Below, piece after piece: positions 1-7,887 of a stretch of DNA of 64,000 nt (position 1 is its first letter; each line of letters starts with the position of its first letter). A model generated the notes under the pieces. It was not told the origin of the DNA. It made no database searches and was given only the letters and a program-made list of their open reading frames with translations. Made by a program: the position numbers and the translations under genes. The DNA comes from Amycolatopsis sulphurea (GTDB lineage Bacteria; Actinomycetota; Actinomycetes; Mycobacteriales; Pseudonocardiaceae), in contig NZ_PDJK01000002.1 of the NCBI RefSeq assembly GCF_002564045.1, forward strand, positions 1,302,001-1,366,000, written 5' to 3'.

Positions 1-588
1 ACGCGGCCGAGCTATTCCCGGACGTCGCCGGCGGTGACCACGCTCTGCTGGCCGGGCAGAGCACGCAGCCCGGCCGCGCAGTGTCGGCGGACGGCGGCAA
101 CCGGGTGAGCAGGCGCTGGCAGTTCGCCTCCGGCATGCCGTTGGCCACGCATCTGCACAGCGCGATGAATGTCGAGGACACCGGTCAGTTCCTCGCGCTG
201 GTGACGCCCTCGTCGCAGGTGACCTTCGTCGAGAACGGGGACGTGCTCGGGCTCCGCGCGACGAGCAGCACGGGCGTGGGTGCTGGAGGTGTGGCAGGAC
301 GCGGAAGAAACCCTGGATTCCGGCGAAATGCTCGGCACCGAGCAGGAAACGCTGATCCGGCTGGCCCTCAACCACGTGACCTGGGGAGTGCAGGAGATCG
401 GCCAGATCGTCCACCGCTGAGCGGCGACGACCGCGATCCGGCGTGGGCCGATCGACCGGTTCCTGCGTGACCTGGCCACCGGCACCCAGCGCCTCACCTC
501 CAGCCCGGTCGTCCTGCAGAACTGCGGGAAATGGCTCAGCGGCGCGCAATCCGGGCACCACTGGGAGTTCGTCACGCCGGCCCCGTGA
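1..588 (+). pseudogene. Decayed acyl-CoA dehydrogenase-like gene, 3' remnant
   Basis: Two reading frames carry protein-like sequence of one enzyme. Frame 3 (about 3-270) gives a beta-domain-like segment with RRWQFASG and DVLGLRAT, resembling the flavin-binding middle domain of acyl-CoA dehydrogenase/HpaB-like monooxygenases. Frame 1 (280-588) gives the C-terminal helical part, with VLQNCGKWLSGAQSG close to the end. An internal deletion plus frame change lies near 270-280. An in-frame TGA at 418-420 sits where a Trp codon would fit (VHR-*-AATTAIRRG). The 5' end lies outside the window. Family assignment is from motif memory and the exact substrate class is unknown. The lesions argue for a dead gene rather than one sequencing error. 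Confidence 0.6.
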
Positions 589-636
589 CCGGCGGACGCT
601 GATCGGTTGCTGATCGGCCCGGTCCAGGCTGCCCGC

Positions 637-1500
637 GTGAACTTCGACTACCAGCAGATCCCGGTCGGCGGCGACGTGTCACTCACCGTGGCGGTCGCCG
701 GATCCGGCGCACCCGTCGTGCTGCTGCACGGTTTCCCGCAGACCCACCTGATGTGGCGGCACGTCGCCGCCGACCTGGCCGCCGATCACACCGTGCTCTG
801 CCCGGACCTGCGAGGCTACGGCGCCAGCGGCAAACCCGCCGACCCGGACGGGCAGGGCTACGCCAAGCGCACCATGGCCGCCGACGTCGTCGCGCTGGCC
901 AAGGCGTTCGGCCACGAGCGGTTCGCGCTGGCCGGGCATGATCGCGGCGCGCTCGTCGCATTCCGCGCCGGGCTCGACCATCCGGACGCGGTCACCCACC
1001 TCGCCATGCTCGACGTGCTGCCCACCCTCGACATGTGGGACGTCCTGCACGGCGCGAACGCGGCGGTGGCCTTTCACCTCTACCTGATGGCGCAGCCACC
1101 CGGCCTGCCCGAGCGCATGATCGGTGCGGCGCCGGACGAGTTCTTCGGCCACTTCCTCGACCAGTGGGCCCGCGATCCGGCCGCCATCCCGGCCGGGATC
1201 CGCGCGGAATACCTCGCCGCGAGCCGCGCCGCCGTCCCGTCGATCGTGGCCGACTACCGCGCCTCCGCGACCGTCGACGTCGAACACGACCGGGCCGACC
1301 GGGCCGCGGGCAACCAGCTGCACATGCCCGTCACCGTGCTGCAGCAGGACTGGGGCGCCGCCCTCGGCTACGACGCTGCCGCGCTCTGGCGCGCCTGGGC
1401 ACCCGGCTGCGTGCACGACACGGTGACCTGCGGGCACTTCATGGCGGAGGAGGCACCGGCCAGGATCACCGAGGCCCTGCGGGACCTGCTGGCCCGCTGA
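637..1500 (+). CDS. Alpha/beta hydrolase, haloacetate dehalogenase/epoxide hydrolase type
   Basis: The 287-residue protein has the classic fold markers. HGFPQ (about residue 31) forms the oxyanion region. DLRGYGASGKP follows strand 4. GHDRG (Asp about 102) is an aspartate nucleophile elbow, as in fluoroacetate dehalogenases and epoxide hydrolases, rather than the Ser of esterases. A late CGHFMAEEAP supplies the catalytic His. It therefore probably hydrolyses a C-halogen or epoxide bond in the cytoplasm through an alkyl-enzyme ester. The GTG at 637 begins where homologues usually begin; a TTG at 607 would add ten unlikely residues. No clear Shine-Dalgarno is visible. It stands alone between a pseudogene and an HTH-membrane gene, so the substrate cannot be inferred. 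Confidence 0.82.
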   Translation: MNFDYQQIPVGGDVSLTVAVAGSGAPVVLLHGFPQTHLMWRHVAADLAADHTVLCPDLRGYGASGKPADPDGQGYAKRTMAADVVALAKAFGHERFALAGHDRGALVAFRAGLDHPDAVTHLAMLDVLPTLDMWDVLHGANAAVAFHLYLMAQPPGLPERMIGAAPDEFFGHFLDQWARDPAAIPAGIRAEYLAASRAAVPSIVADYRASATVDVEHDRADRAAGNQLHMPVTVLQQDWGAALGYDAAALWRAWAPGCVHDTVTCGHFMAEEAPARITEALRDLLAR

Positions 1501-1557
1501 CCTTCCGGCCGGAGCGCCCCACCGCATTGGACTGGGCTGTCAGAATTGTCCGGACCT

Positions 1558-2430
1558 GTGATCCGAGGACCGGGAGAACGATGGCTGACGGGGCAGACCA
1601 TCCGGCGCCCCCCCGGGACACTCGCCGCGGAGCTGGCCGCCCTGCGGGCGCGGGCCGGGAACCCGTCGTTCCGGAAGATGGCCGGACGCTCAGGCCGGAT
1701 CTCGCACACCACCCTGCACGAGGCGGTCGGCGGCAGCCGCTTCCCGTCCTGGGACACCACCCGGGAGTTCGCCCGCGCGTGTGACGCGGACGAACTCCCG
1801 TGGCGGCAGCGCTGGGAGGAACTCAAGGGCCTGCCCGTGGCGGCGGCTCAACCACCGGCCGTTGCCGAATCAGCGGCAACCGCTGAACCGTCGGCCACTG
1901 AACCGCCCGCTCTCCACCCGACCGAGCCACCCGTGCTCGTCCCGGAACCGCGACGCCGCCCCCGGCGGAAGTACGCGCTGGCGGTCGCCGCGATCGTCAC
2001 CGTGGTGCTCGGCGGGGTGGCCGCGTTCGTGGTGCCGAAGCTCGGTACCCGCAGTGGGGACATCAGCGCCCGTGTCTCCGGGGACAACACGAAGTTCGTC
2101 GCCGATGTGACCGTGCCGGACGGCACCGTGATCCATGCCGGCGAGACCGTGCAGAAGGTGTGGGAGATCGAAAACTCCGGTTCGGTGATCTGGCACGAGC
2201 GGTACCTGCAGCGAATGGACCTGCCGCCGGCACCGGGCACCTGCCGCACCCCGGACCGGGTACGCATCGGCGACACCGCGCCCGGCGAGCACGCCATGAT
2301 CAGCGTCTCGGTCACCGCGGCGGACAAGCCGGGCGCGTGCTGGATCGGCTGGAAGATGGCGGACGCCACGGGCACCGAGTTCTTCACCACCCGCCGGCCA
2401 GTGTACGTGCTGGTCACCGTGGTGCCTTGA
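1558..2430 (+). CDS. Membrane-anchored HTH protein with extracellular NBR1-type Ig-like domain
   Basis: The architecture is unusual. Residues about 20-90 form an Xre-like helix-turn-helix region (FRKMAGRSGRISHTTLHEA, then WDTTREFARACD). A Pro/Ala/Glu-rich linker precedes a basic patch (RRRPRRK) and one transmembrane helix (about 139-159). The last 110 residues resemble the NBR1 Ig-like domain, with GETVQKVWEIENSGSVIW and a closing TRRPVYVLVTVV. Topology predicts a cytoplasmic DNA-binding-like head and an exported Ig domain. Proteins of this layout recur in actinobacteria but their function is unknown to me. The start is uncertain: TTG 1546 or GTG 1558 are in frame, while the ATG at 1580 is out of frame. 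It is convergent with the downstream regulator across a terminator. Confidence 0.75.
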   Translation: MIRGPGERWLTGQTIRRPPGTLAAELAALRARAGNPSFRKMAGRSGRISHTTLHEAVGGSRFPSWDTTREFARACDADELPWRQRWEELKGLPVAAAQPPAVAESAATAEPSATEPPALHPTEPPVLVPEPRRRPRRKYALAVAAIVTVVLGGVAAFVVPKLGTRSGDISARVSGDNTKFVADVTVPDGTVIHAGETVQKVWEIENSGSVIWHERYLQRMDLPPAPGTCRTPDRVRIGDTAPGEHAMISVSVTAADKPGACWIGWKMADATGTEFFTTRRPVYVLVTVVP

Positions 2431-2547
2431 ACGTCAGGACGCTGTCAGATTCTGTAAGACCCGGCGCGGCTGGTACCGGACACCCGGCTCCACGGACGAG
2501 GATGGCTTATGCGTCCGAAGGCATTCGTCCGCGATCCACTGGGGGTC

Positions 2548-2580
2548 GGTCCGTGGCAGCTTCTCCCGTTGCCACGGACC
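2548..2580. terminator. Bidirectional hairpin between convergent genes
   Basis: A perfect 11-bp stem, GGTCCGTGGCA pairing with TGCCACGGACC across an 11-nt loop, lies between the stop of the HTH/NBR1-Ig gene and the stop of the GlxA-type regulator. No U-tract follows, as is usual in high-GC actinobacteria. The role is inferred from position. Confidence 0.6.
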
Positions 2581-2587
2581 GTCGATC

Positions 2588-3571
2588 TCAGGCGCTCCGT
2601 CGGAAGGTCGTACGGTAGGCGCTCGGCGAGACCCCGAGCGCGCTCTGCAGGTGCTGACGCAACGAGGCGGCGGTGCCGAACCCGGCTTCGGTGGCCACGC
2701 GATCGATCGGCAACTCCGACTCCTCCAGCAGCTGCCTCGCCCGCTCCACCCGCTGCTGGGTCAGCCACCGCACTGCGGACATGCCCACTTCTTCGCGAAA
2801 GCGCCTGGTGAACGTACGCGTGCTCATGGCCTCCTTCGCAGCCAGCTCCCGCAGCGTGAGCGGCAGGTGCAGGTGCTCCAGCGCCCACGCCCGCGCGGCC
2901 GCAGTGGACGACGACCGCGGCTCGGGCACCGGACGGCGGATGAACTGTGCCTGCCCGCCTTCGCGGTGTGGGGACACGACGGTGCCGCGCGCGACCTCGT
3001 TGGCCACTGCTGCACCGAAGTCCCGCCGAATCAGGTGCAGGCACAGGTCGATGCCAGAAGCCACGCCCGCCGAAGTGAACACGTCGCCGTCTTCGGTGTA
3101 GAGCACGTCTGGGTCGAGCAGTACCTGCGGGTACGCGCGTTGGAGTTCGTCGGCGGAGCGCCAGTGCGTGGTCGCCCGTCGCCCGTCGAGCAGCCCAGCT
3201 GCGGCGAGTACGAATGCACCGGTGCAGATGGACGCGATCCGGGTACCCGGCCGGACCAGAGCCATCGCCTGCGCGACCGACGGTGTCAGCGGTCGCCCGG
3301 CAGCTTCGTACTCCGCCGACGACGCGGTGACCACCACTGTGTCCGCTTCGGCGATTGCTTCCGGCCCTTGGGCGATGGGGATGACGAAGTCGGCGTCGGT
3401 GTGTACGGAGCCCGGCTCCGGAGTACACGTGACGACCTCGTACAGCGGTTCCCCGTCGGCCGACCTCGCCTGCCCGAAGAGCCGCTGCACGATGCCCAGC
3501 TCCATCACGAGCATGCCGTGGCGCACCAGGACGGCGACCTTGTGCCGGTCGGGATGACGAAAGACGGACAT
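2588..3571 (-). CDS. GlxA-family transcriptional regulator (DJ-1/PfpI + AraC)
   Basis: The 327-residue protein has an N-terminal DJ-1/PfpI-like domain (about 10-180; ICTGAFVLAAAGLLDGRRAT is the typical nucleophile-elbow region). A C-terminal AraC/XylS double helix-turn-helix follows (about 225-327; STRTFTRRFREEVGMS, FGTAASLRQHLQSALGVSP). Such proteins sense small metabolites and control catabolic or stress genes. The ATG at 3571 gives the normal family N-terminus (MSVFRHPDRHKVAVL); longer in-frame starts add non-conserved sequence. The next gene upstream is a divergent SRPBCC pseudogene, so a former target may have been lost. Confidence 0.88.
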   Translation of the reverse strand: MSVFRHPDRHKVAVLVRHGMLVMELGIVQRLFGQARSADGEPLYEVVTCTPEPGSVHTDADFVIPIAQGPEAIAEADTVVVTASSAEYEAAGRPLTPSVAQAMALVRPGTRIASICTGAFVLAAAGLLDGRRATTHWRSADELQRAYPQVLLDPDVLYTEDGDVFTSAGVASGIDLCLHLIRRDFGAAVANEVARGTVVSPHREGGQAQFIRRPVPEPRSSSTAAARAWALEHLHLPLTLRELAAKEAMSTRTFTRRFREEVGMSAVRWLTQQRVERARQLLEESELPIDRVATEAGFGTAASLRQHLQSALGVSPSAYRTTFRRSA

Positions 3572-3679
3572 GGCCTGATTCTTCCACAGGTCGTCCATCG
3601 GGCCAGGCCGCAGCAGACTTGACCGCATATGCCTCAATGGTTATATACGGGTACGGCACCCCCTGCGAACGACGCGGTC

Positions 3680-4110
3680 ATGTCCCCCGAGCTGCAGACC
3701 ACCGGCTCCGGCCAGCCCCGCGTGAAGCTGACCCGGCGGCTGTCCCACCCTCCAGGGAAGGTGTGACACGCAGTCACCAGCCCCGACGAACTCGCGCACT
3801 GGTTTCCCACCGCGGTCACCGTGCCCGAACCGCCCGCGGCCGGTGCGCGGCTGGTGTTCACCTTCACCGAGACCGGGGACAGTTCCGAAGGCGAGATCCT
3901 GGTCTACGACCCGCCGTCGGTCTTCGAGTTCGCCTGGAATTCCGACGTGTTCCGGATCGAGGTGACCCCGGCGGGCGAAGGCAGCCACCTCGAATTCACG
4001 CACACCCTCAACCGCGGCGAGTCCGCGATCGACGGCTGGCCGCCGGCCGCCACGCCACCGGCTGGGACGTCTGCCTTGACGCGCTGGACGCCCGGCTCGC
4101 CGATTCAAGG
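3680..4110 (+). pseudogene. SRPBCC/AHSA1-family (START-like) gene, inactivated
   Basis: Reading from ATG 3680 gives an Aha1/SRPBCC N-terminus (VKLTRRLSHPPGKV) interrupted at 3764-3766 by TGA exactly where the family has Trp (V-W-HAVTSPDELAHWFP). The same frame continues with PPAAGARLVFTFTET, IEVTPAGEGSHLEFTHTL and ESAIDGW. Near 4043-4055 it must shift by one base to read RHATGWDVCLDALDARLAD, the expected C-terminal helix. There are thus two independent lesions, and the 3' end runs into palindromic repeats. These proteins are usually small ligand-binding or stress proteins next to ArsR-type regulators. Confidence in family is good; original function is unknown. Confidence 0.72.
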
Positions 4111-4120
4111 TCCGTGAAGG

Positions 4121-4143
4121 TCCGCGAAGGGGCCCTTCACGGA
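4121..4143. repeat. GTGAAGGG-type palindrome (imperfect)
   Basis: TCCGCGAAGGGG/CCCTTCACGGA is a near-perfect palindrome of the same family as those at 4203, 4233, 29010, 29034, 31526, 34627, 34657, 62744 and 62774. This one lies outside the recognisable end of the transposon-like element that follows. Confidence 0.8.
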
Positions 4144-4152
4144 CTCTGAATC

Positions 4153-4256
4153 CAGGGTGTCGGCAAAGTCGGTGTGAGGGGCCCTGCGCCGCCACCGCGG
4201 AGGTCTGTGAAGGGCCCCTTCACAGACTCTGAGTCCGTGAAGGGGCCCTTCACTTG
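4153..4256 (-). mobile_element. Truncated copy of the CAGGGT-TIR MITE-like element
   Basis: This is the inverted right half of the element seen complete at 31360, 34536 and 62575. It starts with the terminal repeat CAGGGTGTCGGCAAAGTCGG, followed by two palindromes: 4203-4227 (perfect, 12+1+12) and 4233-4253. The homology then stops at about 4256 with no second terminal repeat. It lies between the SRPBCC pseudogene and the promoter region of pccB. Confidence 0.7.
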
Positions 4257-4309
4257 AGGGAGGTCTACGCCACACGCGGAGCGACCACACAGTAGTTAAG
4301 CTCCGCTTC

Positions 4310-5947
4310 ATGAGCAGTGCGACGCAGCCGCTCGGGACACCGCCCGAGGGAGAACCGGACATCCACACGACGGCCGGCAAGCTCGCGGATCTGTACCGCC
4401 GTTACGACGAGGCGGTGCACGCCGGTTCGGACCGCGCCATCGAGAAGCAGCACGCGAAGGGGAAGAAGACCGCGCGTGAGCGGATCGAACTGCTGCTCGA
4501 TGAAGGCTCCTTCGTCGAGCTCGACGAGCTGGCGCGGCACCGCTCCACCAACTTCGGGTTGGAGAAGAATCGTCCGTACGGCGACGGCGTGGTCACCGGC
4601 TACGGCACTGTCGACGGACGGCCGGTGTGCGTGTTCAGCCAGGACGTCACGGTGTTCGGCGGCGCGCTCGGCGAGGTGTACGGCGAGAAGATCGTCAAGG
4701 TGATGGACCTGGCGATCAAGACCGGGCGCCCGATCATCGGCATCAACGAAGGCGGCGGCGCGCGGATCCAGGAAGGCGTGGTCTCGCTCGGCCTGTACGG
4801 CGAGATCTTCCGGCGCAACACCTTGGCCTCCGGCGTGATCCCGCAGATCTCTCTGATCATGGGCGCGAACGCGGGCGGGCACGTGTACTCGCCGGCACTC
4901 ACCGACTTCGTGGTGATGGTCGACGAGACCTCGCAGATGTTCATCACCGGCCCGGACGTGGTGAAGACGGTGACCGGTGAAGACGTCACCTTCGAGGAGC
5001 TGGGCGGCGGGCGTACGCACAACACCAAGTCCGGCGTCGCGCACTACCTCGGCTCCGACGACGAGGACGCCATCGCCTACGTCAAAGAACTGCTCTCCTA
5101 CCTGCCGCAGAACAACCTGTCCGAGCCGCCGGAGTTCGACGCCGAGCAGCCACCCGCGGGCTTCTTCGACGACGCCACCGAGACCGACCGCGAGCTGGAC
5201 ACACTCATCCCGGACTCGCCGAACACGCCGTACGACATGCACGAGGTCATCGCCCGCGTACTCGACGACGGTGAGTTCCTTGAGGTACAGGAACTGTTCG
5301 CGCCGAACATCCTCGTCGGCTTCGGCAGGGTGGACGGCCAGAGCGTGGGCGTGGTGGCGAACCAGCCGACGCAATTCGCCGGCTGTCTCGACATCGACGC
5401 TTCCGAGAAGGCCGCGCGCTTCGTACGGACCTGCGACGCGTTCAACATCCCCGTACTCACCTTCGTCGACGTACCCGGCTTCCTGCCCGGCACCGATCAG
5501 GAGTGGAACGGCATCATCCGCCGTGGCGCGAAGCTGATCTACGCCTACGCCGAAGCCACCGTCCCACTGATCACCGTGATCACGCGCAAGGCGTACGGCG
5601 GCGCGTACGACGTGATGGGCTCGAAGCACCTCGGCGCGGACGTGAACCTGGCGTGGCCGACCGCGCAGGTCGCAGTGATGGGCGCGCAAGGCGCCGCGAA
5701 CATCGTGCACCGCAAGACCCTCGCGAATGCGGCCAAAGAGGGCCAAGACGTCGACACCCTGCGCGCCGACCTCATCCAGGAGTACGAGGACACGCTGCTG
5801 AACCCGTACGCGGCTGCCGAGCGTGGCTATGTCGACTCAGTGATCGCTCCTGCACACACTCGCGCTCACATCGCGAAGGCGCTCACTCTGTTGCGTACGA
5901 AGCGAGAGTCCCTGCCCCCCAAGAAGCACGGCAACATCCCCCTGTGA
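4310..5947 (+). CDS. pccB: Propionyl-CoA (acyl-CoA) carboxylase beta subunit
   Basis: This is the carboxyltransferase half of the biotin enzyme, moving CO2 from biotin to propionyl-CoA to give methylmalonyl-CoA. Its 545 residues match the family length. The N-terminal crotonase-like half has the oxyanion segment [10 protein letters not shown] (about 147-156). The C-terminal half has [18 protein letters not shown]. The Asp in GGAYDVM (about 434) corresponds to Asp422 of the Streptomyces PccB, the residue known to favour propionyl-CoA over longer or shorter substrates. The start ATG 4310 precedes a typical N-terminal linker. The epsilon subunit follows after 7 bp. The matching biotinylated alpha subunit is encoded at 20125, not adjacent. 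Confidence 0.95.
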   Translation: MSSATQPLGTPPEGEPDIHTTAGKLADLYRRYDEAVHAGSDRAIEKQHAKGKKTARERIELLLDEGSFVELDELARHRSTNFGLEKNRPYGDGVVTGYGTVDGRPVCVFSQDVTVFGGALGEVYGEKIVKVMDLAIKTGRPIIGINEGGGARIQEGVVSLGLYGEIFRRNTLASGVIPQISLIMGANAGGHVYSPALTDFVVMVDETSQMFITGPDVVKTVTGEDVTFEELGGGRTHNTKSGVAHYLGSDDEDAIAYVKELLSYLPQNNLSEPPEFDAEQPPAGFFDDATETDRELDTLIPDSPNTPYDMHEVIARVLDDGEFLEVQELFAPNILVGFGRVDGQSVGVVANQPTQFAGCLDIDASEKAARFVRTCDAFNIPVLTFVDVPGFLPGTDQEWNGIIRRGAKLIYAYAEATVPLITVITRKAYGGAYDVMGSKHLGADVNLAWPTAQVAVMGAQGAANIVHRKTLANAAKEGQDVDTLRADLIQEYEDTLLNPYAAAERGYVDSVIAPAHTRAHIAKALTLLRTKRESLPPKKHGNIPL

Positions 5948-5954
5948 GGCTTCG

Positions 5955-6167
5955 ATGAGCGACGCTCCCCTGCTCCGCGTAATACGCGGCAACCCGGACG
6001 ACGCCGAACTGGCCGCCCTCACCGCCGTCGTCGCCGCAGCCGCCACTGCGACCACTCCGGCACCGAAGCGGCGGCGTACGTCGTGGTGGAATGACCGTCA
6101 GCGGAGTACGCGTGCTCCGCTGACGCCCGGCGAAGGTGCCTGGAGGGCGTCGGCGCTGCCGCACTGA
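5955..6167 (+). CDS. pccE: Acyl-CoA carboxylase epsilon subunit
   Basis: This 70-residue protein has the epsilon-subunit signature: an N-terminal LLRVIRGNPDDAELAALTAV helix that contacts the carboxylase, a basic Ala/Pro linker, and the C-terminal PLTPGEGAWRASALPH. Epsilon subunits are small actinobacterial accessory polypeptides that stabilise or stimulate the alpha-beta carboxylase. It is 7 bp downstream of pccB and clearly co-transcribed. In mycobacteria and Streptomyces the next gene is normally maf; here maf lies 10.7 kb further on. Confidence 0.9.
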   Translation: MSDAPLLRVIRGNPDDAELAALTAVVAAAATATTPAPKRRRTSWWNDRQRSTRAPLTPGEGAWRASALPH

Positions 6168-6187
6168 GGTCTCGACAGTCCTCAGGC

Positions 6188-6240
6188 TTCTATTCATTCT
6201 AAAATAGTGCTACTCTCACTGCTGACAACCACCCGCTTTC
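6188..6240 (+). promoter_or_regulatory. AT-rich promoter region of the RHH-RAMA gene
   Basis: A short AT-rich patch (CTATTCATTCTAAAATAGTG, 6189-6208) stands out from its GC-rich surroundings, with TAAAAT-like -10 sequence. It is about 55 bp upstream of the GTG start and could also hold the operator of the ribbon-helix-helix product. Function is inferred from position and composition only. Confidence 0.4.
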
Positions 6241-6262
6241 ACCTGTCAGCAGAAGAGGGGTC

Positions 6263-6679
6263 GTGGCCAACACCAGGACTATTGAGGTCTCAGACGAGAC
6301 TCTGGCGCGCGTACGTCTGCTCCAGTCGGCTTGGCAGACCTCTGCCGACGCTGTCATCGACCGCTTGCTGAATGCCTTTATGCAGGTCGATGCGGCCGTG
6401 CCCGAGCCGGCCGAGCCAGACCGGCTCGAGGTCCACGCGACCTACGAGGGCAAGCTCGTCAAAGGTTCCTTCGATGTGCGCACGCGGTACCTGACGATCA
6501 CCGAAGGCCCGCTCACCGGCCAGTCCTTCAAATCGCCGAGCGGAGCGGCCATGGCGCTCGTGCAGCACTTGAACCCCGAGGTGCGGAGCAACCGTAACGG
6601 GTGGACCTTCTGGACGATCACCGACACCGGCCACCCGCTGCAGACCGTGCGGTCCGACGGACCACGGCGATTCACATGA
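6263..6679 (+). CDS. Ribbon-helix-helix + RAMA-domain fusion protein
   Basis: The 138-residue protein begins with an RHH-like DNA-binding segment (RTIEVSDETLARVRLL, then a helix to about residue 45). After a short acidic linker comes a RAMA-like domain (about 55-130): ATYEGKLVKGSF, then SFKSPSGAAMALVQHLN, ending NGWTFWTI. RAMA domains accompany adenine methylases and restriction-type systems and are thought to bind DNA or modified bases. This fusion suggests a small DNA-binding or sensing factor. The start GTG 6263 has AGAAGAGGGG 8-10 bp upstream. Its stop overlaps the start of a small membrane protein (ATGA). No methylase or nuclease is nearby, so no defence function can be claimed. Confidence 0.7.
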   Translation: MANTRTIEVSDETLARVRLLQSAWQTSADAVIDRLLNAFMQVDAAVPEPAEPDRLEVHATYEGKLVKGSFDVRTRYLTITEGPLTGQSFKSPSGAAMALVQHLNPEVRSNRNGWTFWTITDTGHPLQTVRSDGPRRFT

Positions 6680-6918
6680 TCGCCCTCGTCGTTCTGGTGA
6701 TCGGCGCCACCTCAGCCTATGTTCTGCTGATGGCCGTCTTCGGTTACCTCGCGCGGCAAGCACAGCGGAAGGCGCCGCCGGACAAACAGGTCGAAGTCCT
6801 CGATGCCATCGCACGACTCGCCGCCCAGCTGTTCCGGCTGTTCCCCTTCGCGCTGGGGCAGCGGCGTCATCGCGCCGGAGAAATCGCTGCCCCCTCCCCG
6901 GAAAAGCAGACAAGGTGA
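6676..6918 (+). CDS. Small single-pass membrane protein, translationally coupled
   Basis: This 80-residue protein starts at the ATG at 6676, which overlaps the upstream TGA by four bases (ATGA), so the two genes are probably coupled. Residues 1-24 form one hydrophobic helix (MIALVVLVIGATSAYVLLMA). A basic cytoplasmic tail follows, with an amphipathic helix (QVEVLDAIARLAAQLFRLF) and a polar C-terminus. I recognise no family. The coupling to an RHH-RAMA protein is the only functional hint. Confidence 0.6.
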   Translation: MIALVVLVIGATSAYVLLMAVFGYLARQAQRKAPPDKQVEVLDAIARLAAQLFRLFPFALGQRRHRAGEIAAPSPEKQTR

Positions 6919-7008
6919 GCACCCACGCTTTCCTCAGGCGAGAGCTCGTGGCCAGCGCCGGCCACGCCTAGCTGAGTTCTCAAGAGTTCTCAGCGAGTGC
7001 CCTTGCGG

Positions 7009-7413
7009 TCAGCGCCGGTGCTCAGCCTCATCCGGAGCATCCGCGCCCGCGCGGGCCAGCAGCTCCTCCCGGGTGACCACCCCGCCCGGCCGGATACCGC
7101 GCAGCAGCAGGAAATCGCCCGGTTCGACCTGGTCGTGGACGATCTCCACATCCTGGACCTCGTGACGGTCGGTCCATTCGATGCGGATCAGGCAGCCACC
7201 CGTCCGGGTGAGCTCGTGCACCTGCGACACGGTCGCGAGCCGCGCCTTGGGGACCTGCTGCCACCGGCCTTGCAGAAACCGCCAGCGGTCCGCCTGCTCG
7301 GACGCGCGGAAGCGCCGGTCCAGCCGATCGACCCGGCCCTGGAAGGACCGGATCGCGACTCCGGTAAGCACCGCTAACACAGCCATGCCGAGCAGCCAGA
7401 ACACTGCTTCCAT
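7009..7413 (-). CDS. Hypothetical membrane-anchored protein
   Basis: The 134-residue protein has one N-terminal transmembrane helix (about 4-22, AVFWLLGMAVLAVLTGVAI). A basic segment (GRVDRLDRRFRASEQADRW) follows, then a beta-rich soluble domain (WQQVPKARLATVSQVHELTR; CLIRIEWTDRHEVQDVEIV). Codon usage and composition look like a real gene. I do not recognise the family. It is transcribed away from the RHH-RAMA pair and lies next to a TetR remnant. Confidence 0.55.
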   Translation of the reverse strand: MEAVFWLLGMAVLAVLTGVAIRSFQGRVDRLDRRFRASEQADRWRFLQGRWQQVPKARLATVSQVHELTRTGGCLIRIEWTDRHEVQDVEIVHDQVEPGDFLLLRGIRPGGVVTREELLARAGADAPDEAEHRR

Positions 7414-7425
7414 GACCTCAAGATC

Positions 7426-7887
7426 TTACCCGTCCCGGCCGGGCCCGCCGAAAAATCGCTCGACCAGTGCATCGGTGAACTCGCGCGGTACGGGGGCGCC
7501 GGTGGTGCCGGCGGCTGCTCGACCGCCTGCGCCACCTCGAAATCCGCCGGGAGTTCCCCGCGCTCGGCGGCGCGGTCGAAGGGCAGCCGGTCGCGGGGCG
7601 TGCCGGCCACGCAGATGTTCCGTCCGCAGACGCGCGGCGAGGTCCGGATCGTGCTGGGCCTGGCCGAGCAGGACCCGGAGCATTGCCCCGGCGTCGGCGG
7701 TGGTGGTGAGGAATCCGGCCACGGTGACGAGGTACTCGCGCAGGTCGGCGTGGCCGGGCGGGACCAGCTCGTCGGCGAGGTCCTCGGCCAGGGCATCCCT
7801 CAGAATGTCCACTTTGGACGGCCACCGGCGGCAGCTGGTCTGCTTGGCCACCCCTGCCCGGTCCGCGAGGAACCTGCCAAGGTCCTC
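7426..7887 (-). pseudogene. TetR-family regulator remnant
   Basis: The segment at about 7600-7887 encodes the end of a TetR DNA-binding domain and its core (LADRAGVAKQTSCRRWPSKVDIL, then LAEDLADELVPPGHADLREYL). It lacks the first 20 or so residues and begins inside the end of the espG-like gene. Around 7600 the frame changes (PRDRLPFDRAAERGELPADF is in another frame) and it changes again near 7490 to EFTDALVERFFGG. A missing N-terminus plus at least two frameshifts mark it as dead. The normal YRRW motif has become CRRW. Confidence 0.7.
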
